The position numbers were made by a program, and so were the translations under genes. Positions 26,414-34,107 of a DNA stretch of 64,000 nucleotides are shown here, one piece after another. Under the pieces are notes generated by a model, which saw only the letters and a list, made by a program, of their open reading frames with translations, did not search any database and was not told the DNA's origin. Origin of the DNA: Microbacterium sp. Leaf151 (GTDB lineage: Bacteria > Actinomycetota > Actinomycetes > Actinomycetales > Microbacteriaceae); assembly GCF_001424225.1 (NCBI RefSeq), contig NZ_LMOR01000001.1, positions 731,234-795,233 on the forward strand, written 5' to 3'. The first letter of the stretch is position 1. Every line of letters starts with the position of its first letter.

Positions 26414-27618
26414 TGCGGTTCTGGGTCGGCGCGTACACCCCCGACGCAGGTTCGGCGGAGGGTGTCGGCATCCTCCAGGCGGGGGCGGTCGACGCGCCCG
26501 ACGCCGGCGGCCCGCTCGGCATGGTGGGCACGGCCGTCGCCGCGCCCGGCTCGCCGTCGTGGATCGCCGCCCACCCGACGGCGCCCGACATCGTCTACGC
26601 CGCCGTCGAGTTCGACGGCACGGTGCAGGCCTACCGCCGCATCGGCGAGACGCGCCTGACTCCTCTCGGCCGTCCGGTCGATGCGGGTGCGGCCGTCTGC
26701 CATGTCGCCGTCGCACCCGACGCGTCGTTCCTCGTCGCGAGCTGCTGGGGCGACGGACGGGTGGTGCGGATCGACCTGGATGCCGAGGGCCGCCCCTCCC
26801 GCCCGATCATCGCCGACGAGGCCGCCGACCCGTACGGGTCGGGCGAGTCGCCGGAAGGCACCGTCTCGACCGGTGCGCGCGTGTCGGGGGCGGTCGTACC
26901 CGACCTCGCGGCCGCGACGCGCGCCCTCCGAGCGGCGGCGGGCGAGGAGTTCTCCCATCTGATCCCCGCCTACGACGACATCCCCGAGACCGACGCCGAA
27001 TCGGAGGAGGCTGTCGCCGGCGACCGCGTCTCCCGGGCGCACCAGGCGATCTTCCTGCCGGGCGGTCTCGTGGCGACCACCGACATGGGCTACGACCTCG
27101 TGCGGTTCTGGCGATCGACCGCGGCCGGCCTGCGGTTGGTGCAAGAGGTCGTGCTGCCGCAGGGGAGCGGTCCGCGTCACGGGATGTGGCATCCCTCCGG
27201 GCACCTCTACGTCGTGACCGAGCTCAGCTGCGAGGTCTTCGTGCTGGCCGCCGACCGCGCCGGTCGGTGGCAGGTGCGCTCCGGCGAGCAACTCCTCGGC
27301 ACGCTCGACACCGACACCGCCGCAGAACTGTGCGCGAGCCGCGACGGCTCGACGCTGTACGCCGGGGTGCGCGGCAGCGACACCGTCGGCGTGCTGTCGG
27401 TGCGCGGCGCCGGTGAGGCGCTGCAGCTCACGGCGCTGGCCGAGACCGGCACGCACTGGCCGCGCCACCACGTCGTCGTGGCCGACACCCTGCTCGTCGC
27501 CGGCCAGTTGGCACACGAGATCGTCTCGCTGCCGCTGGATGCCCGCACCGGCGTTCCGGGGCGCGTGCGTCACCGCACGCCGTCGGCGTCGCCGACGCGG
27601 CTGCTGCCGATGCGCTGA
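26413..27618 (+). CDS. Lactonase family (YbhE/Pgl-like) beta-propeller protein
   Basis: A 401-residue cytoplasmic protein. It opens [20 protein letters not shown] and shows family pieces AVCHVAVAPDASFLVASCW, ARVSGAVVPDLA, SRAHQAIFLPGG, GSGPRHGMWHPSGHLYVVTE and THWPRHHVVVADTLLVAGQL, matching a seven-bladed propeller of the 6-phosphogluconolactonase (YbhE) type. Such enzymes open sugar lactones, though substrates vary. ATG 26413 overlaps the purA stop, so translation is coupled; that pairing gives no metabolic clue. It contains an insert at about residues 155-200. Confidence 0.85.
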   Translation: MRFWVGAYTPDAGSAEGVGILQAGAVDAPDAGGPLGMVGTAVAAPGSPSWIAAHPTAPDIVYAAVEFDGTVQAYRRIGETRLTPLGRPVDAGAAVCHVAVAPDASFLVASCWGDGRVVRIDLDAEGRPSRPIIADEAADPYGSGESPEGTVSTGARVSGAVVPDLAAATRALRAAAGEEFSHLIPAYDDIPETDAESEEAVAGDRVSRAHQAIFLPGGLVATTDMGYDLVRFWRSTAAGLRLVQEVVLPQGSGPRHGMWHPSGHLYVVTELSCEVFVLAADRAGRWQVRSGEQLLGTLDTDTAAELCASRDGSTLYAGVRGSDTVGVLSVRGAGEALQLTALAETGTHWPRHHVVVADTLLVAGQLAHEIVSLPLDARTGVPGRVRHRTPSASPTRLLPMR

Positions 27619-27650
27619 GCCAGCGCCCGCGTACGCGGGACGCCGGCTCA
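27616..27650. terminator. Bidirectional terminator between convergent genes
   Basis: Imperfect hairpin with arms TGAGCC...GCGC.CCGCG and CGCGG...GCGCCGGCTCA spanning the lactonase stop. It separates the purA pair from the convergent GH127 operon. Confidence 0.6.
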
Positions 27651-27671
27651 GGACCCGATCCGCGGGGTCGT

Positions 27672-29624
27672 TCAGGCGGTCGGCATCCAGACCCTCATCG
27701 TGGACGGACCGCGGTTGCCCCAGTCGTGATACGGGACGAGCGCGACCCGGCTCGGTTCAGCATCCGGTGCAGCGGGACCGTCGCCGAACGGCCACCCGCC
27801 GGCGGTGGGGGTGCGGTCGGCGATCTGCACCCAGACGCGACCGTCGCCCTCGACGGGGAGCGCGGCTGCGTCGAGGACGACCTCTCCGACGTCGTCTCCC
27901 GAGTTCAGATCCACCGACTCGAGAGCGAGGACCTCCGGACCCCGCTCGATCGCGACGCACCCGCGGATGGCGTCGATACGCGGATCGGGGACCACGACGC
28001 GCGGCGCCATCGGCAGGTCCAACTCGACGACGTCACCGGCACGGAACGCGCGCGTCACGTGGGCCCACCCCGCGTCGACGGCCGTGTCCTCCGTGACGGA
28101 GCCGTCGCTCCACACGCGCACTCCCGCACCCCGGGCCCACTCCGGGACGCGCAGTGACAGGGTCCACGCCTCATCCGAAGCGTGGTCGACGGTGATGCGG
28201 ACGGTGCCGTCGCTCGGATAGGCGGTGTCGACGTGCAGCGACACGTCACGACCGTCGTCGAGGGTCGTGCGGATCTCAGCCGGTGCGTACTGGTGGATCT
28301 GGATGCCGCGATCGTCGGCCGTGGCGACGTAGGCGTCGAGACTGGCGAGGGTCCGGGCCACGTTCGGCGGACAGCACGACACCTCGAACCACGGTGCGCG
28401 CAGCGACGAGGAGGCGCGCGGCGAGGTCGCGTCGGGGTCGGGCACCACACCGGGGACGCGCTGATGCAGCGTGTTGGCGTAGAAGAAGCTGCGGCCGTCG
28501 GCGGAGGGCGAGGTGGCGACCACGTTGAAGAGCGTGCGCTCGATGAGGTCGGCGTAGGCGGCGTCGCCCCCGGACAGCAGCAGACGCCACGCGAACATCA
28601 CCGACGCGATGCCGGCGCACGTCTCGGAGTACGCGCGGTCCGACGGCAGCTCCCAGTCATCGCCGAAGGCTTCGTCCTGGTGGTGCGAGCCCTGGCCCCC
28701 CGTGATGTAGGTGCGGCGTCCACGCGTACGGGTCCATTGTGCGCGCAGCGAGGCCAGGAGGTCGTCGTCACCGCTCTCGACGGCGACGTCGACGGCGCCG
28801 GCAGCGAGGTAGTTCGCCCGCACCGCGTGGCCGCTCAGAGCGGTGGCGTCGCGGACGGGGACGTCGTCTTGGAAATAGCGACGGCCCCACTCGATGTCGG
28901 CGAGCGTCGCGTGTCCGCGGCGCGCGACGAACAGCGCTGCCTGCGCGGCGTACCGCTCGTCACCGGTGACGCGCGCCAGTTCGGCGAGGGCGGCTTCGAT
29001 TTCGGGGTGACCGCAGAAGGAGGGGATCCCCTCGGCGCCGAAGACATCGCAGACGAGGTCGGCGGCGCGCCGGGCGATGACGAGGAGACGGTCGTCGGCT
29101 CCGGGACGCGTGCGCTCGCGTGCCACGGCCGCCTGGAAGAGGTGGCCGAGGCAGTACAGCTCGTGGCCCCACTCCAGATCGGACCACCGCGGCTGCTGGC
29201 CGATCCGGCCGAACTCGGTGTTGAGGTAACCGTCGGCCTCCTGGGCCGCGCCGACCCGGTCGACGACGGCGCGGAAGGTGCGCTCGAGATCGGCGTCGGC
29301 GTGACGGCCGATCTCCCACGCCGCGGCTTCGAGATATTTGTACACCTCCGAGTCGCTGAACTCCCGCCCGCGGCGTCCGGCGGGCAGTGTGCCGGCCGCG
29401 GCGCGATCGAAGTTCGGCAGCCAGCCCTCGGACTCGAGACGGCCCAGGATGTGGGACAACGTGTGTGCGGCGTTGACGGTTTGGCGCTCACCCCAGAACC
29501 CGCCGGTGATGCGGACTTCGTCGAGGCCGAGCGGCCGCAGGCGCGAACGGGAGGGGACGACGGGGGCGACGACGGTGCGGGCCGGGGCGGGGTCGAGGGG
29601 ACGGGTGGGGAGTGTGGTCGACAT
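27672..29624 (-). CDS. GH127 beta-L-arabinofuranosidase, intracellular (HypBA1-like)
   Basis: A 650-residue enzyme without signal peptide. The GH127 zinc/nucleophile residues are visible: Glu334 and Cys336 in YSETCAGIASVMF, and Cys417-Cys418 in WFEVSCCPPNVART. In Bifidobacterium HypBA1 the equivalents (Glu338, Cys340, Cys417, Cys418) bind zinc and Cys417 is the nucleophile. Other family pieces are ITGGFWGERQ at the start and HELYCLGHLFQAA. It should cleave imported beta-L-arabinobiose to L-arabinose. It is the last gene of the importer operon; ATG 29624 has AAGGG six bases before it and follows the permease stop by three bases. Confidence 0.93.
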   Translation of the reverse strand: MSTTLPTRPLDPAPARTVVAPVVPSRSRLRPLGLDEVRITGGFWGERQTVNAAHTLSHILGRLESEGWLPNFDRAAAGTLPAGRRGREFSDSEVYKYLEAAAWEIGRHADADLERTFRAVVDRVGAAQEADGYLNTEFGRIGQQPRWSDLEWGHELYCLGHLFQAAVARERTRPGADDRLLVIARRAADLVCDVFGAEGIPSFCGHPEIEAALAELARVTGDERYAAQAALFVARRGHATLADIEWGRRYFQDDVPVRDATALSGHAVRANYLAAGAVDVAVESGDDDLLASLRAQWTRTRGRRTYITGGQGSHHQDEAFGDDWELPSDRAYSETCAGIASVMFAWRLLLSGGDAAYADLIERTLFNVVATSPSADGRSFFYANTLHQRVPGVVPDPDATSPRASSSLRAPWFEVSCCPPNVARTLASLDAYVATADDRGIQIHQYAPAEIRTTLDDGRDVSLHVDTAYPSDGTVRITVDHASDEAWTLSLRVPEWARGAGVRVWSDGSVTEDTAVDAGWAHVTRAFRAGDVVELDLPMAPRVVVPDPRIDAIRGCVAIERGPEVLALESVDLNSGDDVGEVVLDAAALPVEGDGRVWVQIADRTPTAGGWPFGDGPAAPDAEPSRVALVPYHDWGNRGPSTMRVWMPTA

Positions 29625-29626
29625 GG

Positions 29627-30535
29627 TCATCCCTTGAAGGCGCCCGACATGAAGCCGCGCACGTAGTGACGTTGGAGGATCAGGAACAGGACGATGCACG
29701 GCAGAGCGAGGACGACGACACCGGCTTCGGTCACGCCGTAGTCGATGACGCCCATCGTCTGGCCGCGGAGGTTCGCCACGGCCAGCGGCAGGGTGATGCG
29801 CGACTGGTCGTTGATGAGGATCAGCGGGGCGATGAAGTCGTTCCAGGCGGTGAGGAAGGCGAACAGGCCCACGGTGATGAGTCCGGGTTTCACGGCGGGC
29901 AGGAGCACTCGCCAGAGCGCGCTGAAGCTCGTGCAGCCGTCGACGAGGGCGGCCTCGTCGAGCTCGCGCGGGACGGACTCGAACGAGATGCGCATCATGA
30001 ACATCGAGAAGGGCAGCTGGAACATCGTCAGCACGAGGGCGACGCCGACGAGGGAGTTCTGCAGGCCGACGGCGTTGAGGATGACGTACAGCGGGATGAG
30101 CAGCGTGGCGTACGGCACCATCAGGATCGCCAGCACCGACAGGAACAGCAGGTTCTTGCCGGGAAATGAGAACCGCGCGAAGGCGTAGCCGCCGAGGAAC
30201 GAGATGAGCAGGGTCAGTACGACCGTGAGGACCGAGACGAACAGCGAGTTGCCGAGGTAGACCCAGATGCCGGATTGGAAGTTGGCGAGCTTCTCGTAGT
30301 TGCCGAAGCCCCACCCCTCGGCCTGGTTCGTCCCGGCCTGCGGGCTGACCGAGGCGACACCGGTCCACACCAGCGGGTACAGGAAGATGATGGCCACGGC
30401 GCCCGTGAAGACCTTGCTCGGCAGCCCCCACAGGAGGGCGCCGCGGGGCCGGGGACGACCCCGGTAGCCGGGGGCGACGATCGCGCGGGTGCTGCCGGTG
30501 ACGGCTGCGCGCGGACGGATGTCGGTCGTGGCCAT
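29627..30535 (-). CDS. Carbohydrate ABC transporter permease (MalG-type, CUT1)
   Basis: A 302-residue inner-membrane permease with six predicted helices and the EAA loop ELDEAALVDGCTSFSALWRVLLP, which contacts the ATPase. It ends GFMSGAFKG, a common CUT1 G-type ending. Its start lies one base past the F-type permease stop, its stop overlaps the GH127 start region. Serves with the adjacent F-type permease and binding protein as an importer, presumably for beta-L-arabinobiose or related oligosaccharides. No ATPase gene is in the operon. Confidence 0.93.
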   Translation of the reverse strand: MATTDIRPRAAVTGSTRAIVAPGYRGRPRPRGALLWGLPSKVFTGAVAIIFLYPLVWTGVASVSPQAGTNQAEGWGFGNYEKLANFQSGIWVYLGNSLFVSVLTVVLTLLISFLGGYAFARFSFPGKNLLFLSVLAILMVPYATLLIPLYVILNAVGLQNSLVGVALVLTMFQLPFSMFMMRISFESVPRELDEAALVDGCTSFSALWRVLLPAVKPGLITVGLFAFLTAWNDFIAPLILINDQSRITLPLAVANLRGQTMGVIDYGVTEAGVVVLALPCIVLFLILQRHYVRGFMSGAFKG

Positions 30536-30536
30536 G

Positions 30537-31442
30537 TCAGGCCTCCTCGGGACGACGGAACGCGCGCAGCTGCACGGCGTTGATGATGACGAGGGCGAGC
30601 AGGATGATGACCGACAGCGCGGCGGCGATGCCGAGGCTGTTCTGCCCCTGGAAAGCGATGTTGTAGATCAGCTGCACCACGGTCATGGTGCTGTTGTCGG
30701 GGCCGCCCTTGGTCAGGATGTAGAACTGGTCGAACGCCAGCAGCGACCCCGTCACGCACATCACCGTGGTGAGCGCGAAGGTGGGGCGCAGGAGCGGCAC
30801 CGTGATGTCGCGGAAGATCTGCCAGCGCGACCCGCCGTCGATGCGCGCCGCCTCATAGATGTCTTCCGGGATGCCCTGCAGCCCGACGAGCAGCAGCAGC
30901 ATGTAGAACCCGGCGAACCGCCAGACGATGAGGAACACCGTCGACCACAGGGCGCCCTCGGGAGAGCCGAGGAAAGTAATGCCCCACGACTCCATGAGTC
31001 CGGCGAAGGGGCCGGCGATGGGGGAGTAGAGCACGTAGAAGAGCAGGGATGCGGATGCCAGGCCCAGCGCGCTCGGCAGCAGGAAAGCCGTCCGCAGGAA
31101 CCCCTTCCAGGCCGTGGACTCCTGGACCAGGAGCGCGAGACCGAGACCCAGGCCGATGAGCAGGACGGTCGTGATGGCGGTGTAGAGCAGCGTGAACCGC
31201 ACCGAGTCCCAGAAGAGACGGTGGTTCAGGGCGTCCACGAAGTTCTCGGGGAAGTTCGGACCGCTGTTGCCGCGCAGCAGAGGCCAGTCGGAGCCCGACA
31301 TCTGCAGCACGAGCAGGAGGGGGATGACGAAGAGTGCGACGACGAACAGGGCTGTGGGGGCGGCGTACAGCCAGCCCTGGACGGGACCGCCCAGCGCCGT
31401 GCGACTGTACCGTGAACGGCGGGGCGAAGTGGTGAGAGCCAC
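30537..31442 (-). CDS. Carbohydrate ABC transporter permease (MalF-type, CUT1)
   Basis: A 301-residue permease with six helices and the EAA loop DIYEAARIDGGSRWQIFRDI, then TVPLLRPTFALTTVMCV. It begins VALTTSPRRSRYSRTALGG with GGAAGGAAC upstream of GTG 31442; a longer open frame extends into the binding-protein gene and is rejected. Stands 53 bases after the binding-protein gene, from which it is separated by a strong hairpin. Confidence 0.92.
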   Translation of the reverse strand: MALTTSPRRSRYSRTALGGPVQGWLYAAPTALFVVALFVIPLLLVLQMSGSDWPLLRGNSGPNFPENFVDALNHRLFWDSVRFTLLYTAITTVLLIGLGLGLALLVQESTAWKGFLRTAFLLPSALGLASASLLFYVLYSPIAGPFAGLMESWGITFLGSPEGALWSTVFLIVWRFAGFYMLLLLVGLQGIPEDIYEAARIDGGSRWQIFRDITVPLLRPTFALTTVMCVTGSLLAFDQFYILTKGGPDNSTMTVVQLIYNIAFQGQNSLGIAAALSVIILLALVIINAVQLRAFRRPEEA

Positions 31443-31460
31443 GGTGTTCCTTCCGGGGGT

Positions 31461-31490
31461 GTGGGGGTGCCGCCGGAGCGGCACCCCCAC
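31461..31490 (-). terminator. Intra-operon hairpin between binding protein and permease genes
   Basis: Perfect 13-base arms GTGGGGGTGCCGC and GCGGCACCCCCAC with loop CGGA, five bases past the binding-protein stop. It probably stabilises that mRNA or terminates part of the transcripts, giving more binding protein than permease. The second importer in the window has the same arrangement. Confidence 0.75.
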
Positions 31491-31495
31491 AGGGA

Positions 31496-32791
31496 TTACT
31501 GGGACAGGACGGCGGTGATCTCGTCGTTGTCGGCGTCGACGGTGTCGGTGCCGTTCAGGACGGCGTTGCGCACGAGCGTCAGCCAGGGGCTGCCGGGAGC
31601 GTTGAACGCCTGCTGGAAGTTCAGCGCGACCGGGGTCCTGCCCTTGCCGGCTACCTCGTTGACGGCCACCTGACGGGGGTCCTTCGACGAGTACTCGTTC
31701 TCGGCGAGGTCGGAGCGGGCGACCGTGCTGCCGTCCTTGGCGAGGACACCCACCTGCGCGTCTTCGGACGTGAGCCAGGACAGGAAGTTCCACGCCTGGG
31801 CGGACTGCTTCGAGTCCTTCGAGATGCCGACGCCGTCACCGCCGACGAAGGTCGACTCGCCGCCGTCGACGCCCGGGATACCGGAGACACCCGCGTCGAA
31901 CGACAGGCCCGAAAGGAGTGTGGCGGGGAAGGGCATGATGCCGACGTTGCCCTCCTGGAAGCCGGCCACCCACGTGGCGCCGGTCTCATCGGCGGAGCCG
32001 GGAGCGACGGCGCCCGCGGCGTCGAGGTCCTTCCAGGTCGAGTAGACCTCCTGGGCTGCGTCGTTGTTCAGCAGCGACTCGGTGCCGTCGGCACCCAGGA
32101 CGTCTTCACCCGAGGCCCAGATGGAGGGGAACCAGGTGAAGAGCAGGCATCCGCCGCAGTTCAGTCCCGTCGAGGTGCCCGAGACGCCAGGCTTGTTCAG
32201 CGCCTGCACGGCCTTGGCGGTCTCGGCGAAGTCGGCGAGGGTCGCGGGAGCCTTCTCGGGATCCAGGCCCGCCTCGGCCACGAGCTCCTTGTTCCACATC
32301 ATCACCGACAGGTCGAGGACGAAGGGCAGCACGTGCTCGGCTCCATCGAGGGTGCCCGCGTCGAGGTGACCCTGGTTGATGGTGTCTTTGTACGACAACC
32401 CGTCGATCTGCGCCGTGATGTCTTGGAACAGCCCCTGCTCGACCCAGTTCGGCACGTAGACGATGTCGGCCGCGAACAGGTCGGGGAGTCCACCCGAACC
32501 CGCTGCGGCGCCCACCTTGGCGACGTAGTCGTCGTTGGGGACCACGGTCAGCTCGACCTGGTTCTGGTGGCTGGCGTTGTAGGCCTCGACGAGGAGCTTC
32601 GCCTGCTTCTCGAGGGGTGCGCGCGTCCACAGGGTGAGGGTCGAACCGTCGTCGGTGCCCTCGGCGGGGATGTCGGCCGGTGCGGTGGCGGTCGAGCCGC
32701 CCGAGCACGCGGCAAGTCCGCCGACGAGAGCGCTCGCGGCCAGGATGGCCGTCGCGGCCCGAAGGGCGAAGCGGCGCCGGGATGGGGTCAT
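31496..32791 (-). CDS. Sugar ABC transporter substrate-binding lipoprotein
   Basis: A 431-residue exported protein with a lipobox (GLAAC, Cys at about residue 29) and the family-1 extracellular solute-binding layout: LTLWTRAPLEKQAKLLVEAY, LPDLFAADIVYVPNWVEQG, LPFVLDLSVMMWNKELVAEAG and the C-terminal GGDGVGISKDSKQSAQAW. ATG 32791 follows AGAGGAGACTGCA. It is the first gene of the importer operon, divergent from lacI. Ligand inferred from context: L-arabinose-containing oligosaccharide. Confidence 0.92.
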   Translation of the reverse strand: MTPSRRRFALRAATAILAASALVGGLAACSGGSTATAPADIPAEGTDDGSTLTLWTRAPLEKQAKLLVEAYNASHQNQVELTVVPNDDYVAKVGAAAGSGGLPDLFAADIVYVPNWVEQGLFQDITAQIDGLSYKDTINQGHLDAGTLDGAEHVLPFVLDLSVMMWNKELVAEAGLDPEKAPATLADFAETAKAVQALNKPGVSGTSTGLNCGGCLLFTWFPSIWASGEDVLGADGTESLLNNDAAQEVYSTWKDLDAAGAVAPGSADETGATWVAGFQEGNVGIMPFPATLLSGLSFDAGVSGIPGVDGGESTFVGGDGVGISKDSKQSAQAWNFLSWLTSEDAQVGVLAKDGSTVARSDLAENEYSSKDPRQVAVNEVAGKGRTPVALNFQQAFNAPGSPWLTLVRNAVLNGTDTVDADNDEITAVLSQ

Positions 32792-32860
32792 TGCAGTCTC
32801 CTCTAGCTCTTCATTGAGCGGATGCGACATTCGGGGTCGACACCGCTGGCGGGGTGGTCA

Positions 32861-32875
32861 TCGAAATAACCGAAA
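32861..32875. promoter_or_regulatory. Candidate LacI operator, divergent region, importer/lacI
   Basis: TCGAAATAACCGAAA, with the repeated element CGAAAT twice. TTTCGGG immediately after also gives the inverted pair CCGAAA/TTTCGG. The same 15-mer with one change occurs at 34005-34019 in front of the GH121-like gene. It lies between the two starts, 76 bases upstream of lacI. Confidence 0.6.
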
Positions 32876-32936
32876 TCCCTTTCGGGACGGTAACGTGTGT
32901 GTTGCCGATCCGTCAAGACGGCGGAAGGTAACGAAC

Positions 32937-33971
32937 ATGAAACGGAAGCCGATGACGACCGATCCCGTGCGCGCAGCCACGCTGAGCGATGTCGCCCGCC
33001 GCGCCGGCGTCTCGATCGCCACGGCGTCGAAGGCGCTCAACGGTCGCGGTGACGTCGCCGCGGGGACGCGGCAGCGCGTCATGGAGGCCGCGGCAGAGCT
33101 CGCCTTCACCCCCAACGCCATGGCGCGCGGTCTGCTGGCCGGACGCACCGGCACGGTGGGCCTGCTGACCAACGACCTCGACGGTCGTTTCGTGATCCCC
33201 ATCCTGATGGGTGCCGAGGACGCGTTCGGGGCGGGGCAGATCAACGTCTTCCTGTGCGATGCACGCGGAGACGCGATACGCGAACAGCACCACCTGCGCG
33301 CGCTGTTGAGTCGCCGGGTCGACGGCATCATCGTCGTGGGGCGCCAGACCGACCCCCGTCCCTCGCTGGGGCAGGAGCTGCCGGTGCCCGTCGTCTACGC
33401 CTACTCCCCGTCCGACGACCCCCGGGATCTCTCGCTCACCCCGGACAATTACTCGGGCGGGCGCCTGGCGATCGAGCACCTGCTGGCCTGCGGTCGGCGC
33501 CGCATCGCCCATATCTCGGGCGACCCGTCATACGCCGCCGCCCAGGACCGCCTGGCCGGGGCCCGTGCGGCACTCGCGGCGGCGGGGCTGGACTTCGTCG
33601 GCGAGCCGATGTTCGCCGCGTGGAACGAGCACTGGGGCCGCGACGCGGCCGCGATCCTGCTGGAGCGGCATCCCGAGGTGGATGCCGTGTTCTGCGGTTC
33701 CGACCAGATCGCGCGCGGTGTCCTCGACACCGCGCGCGACTTCGGCCGCGACGTTCCGGGCGATCTCGCGGTCATCGGATACGACGACTGGGAATTGCTC
33801 ACCGAGAACGCCCGACCTCCCCTCACGAGCATCAACGCCAACCTCCAGCAGCTCGGCCGACAGGCCGCGCAGCGGGTCTTCGATGCGATCGACGGCGTCG
33901 ACGTCGGCGCCGGGACGCACCCCATGCCGGTCAAGCTCGTCATCCGTGCATCCACCATCGCGCGGCGATGA
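32937..33971 (+). CDS. LacI-family transcriptional regulator (first)
   Basis: A 344-residue repressor. The HTH ATLSDVARRAGVSIATASKA lies at about residues 14-33, followed by LNGRGDVAAGTRQRV and the hinge helix PNAMARGLLAGRTGTVG. The sugar-binding domain (about 65-340) has GRLAIEHLLACGRRRIAHIS and CGSDQIARGVLDTARDFGRDVP, then VIGYDDWE. ATG 32937 has GGAAGG eight bases before it. Divergent from the importer operon and 137 bases before the GH121-like gene; the 15-base operator candidate occurs in both flanking regions. Confidence 0.92.
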   Translation: MKRKPMTTDPVRAATLSDVARRAGVSIATASKALNGRGDVAAGTRQRVMEAAAELAFTPNAMARGLLAGRTGTVGLLTNDLDGRFVIPILMGAEDAFGAGQINVFLCDARGDAIREQHHLRALLSRRVDGIIVVGRQTDPRPSLGQELPVPVVYAYSPSDDPRDLSLTPDNYSGGRLAIEHLLACGRRRIAHISGDPSYAAAQDRLAGARAALAAAGLDFVGEPMFAAWNEHWGRDAAAILLERHPEVDAVFCGSDQIARGVLDTARDFGRDVPGDLAVIGYDDWELLTENARPPLTSINANLQQLGRQAAQRVFDAIDGVDVGAGTHPMPVKLVIRASTIARR

Positions 33972-33990
33972 TTTTCGGAATTCCCCCCCG

Positions 33991-34020
33991 TTTTCGGTGA
34001 TGTTTCGAAATTACCGAAAA
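33991..34020. promoter_or_regulatory. Candidate LacI operator upstream of the GH121-like gene
   Basis: An inverted repeat with perfect 8-base ends TTTTCGGT and ACCGAAAA around TTTCGAAA. The right half (34005-34019) is TCGAAATTACCGAAA, identical to the 32861 site except for one base. A second partial copy, TTTTCGGAATT, is at 33972-33982. Confidence 0.65.
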
Positions 34021-34023
34021 GGA

Positions 34024-34053
34024 TTGCGAAACATTCTCCGCCCTCGGTAGCGT
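34024..34053 (+). promoter_or_regulatory. Candidate promoter of the GH121-like gene
   Basis: TTGCGA at 34024-34029 and TAGCGT at 34048-34053, 18 bases apart, directly after the operator. The start codon is 55 bases downstream of the -10. Confidence 0.4.
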
Positions 34054-34107
34054 GCCTCCCACGCACCCGCTGCTCATCGACGAGCAGCGCCGAGAGGAAC
34101 AGACACA

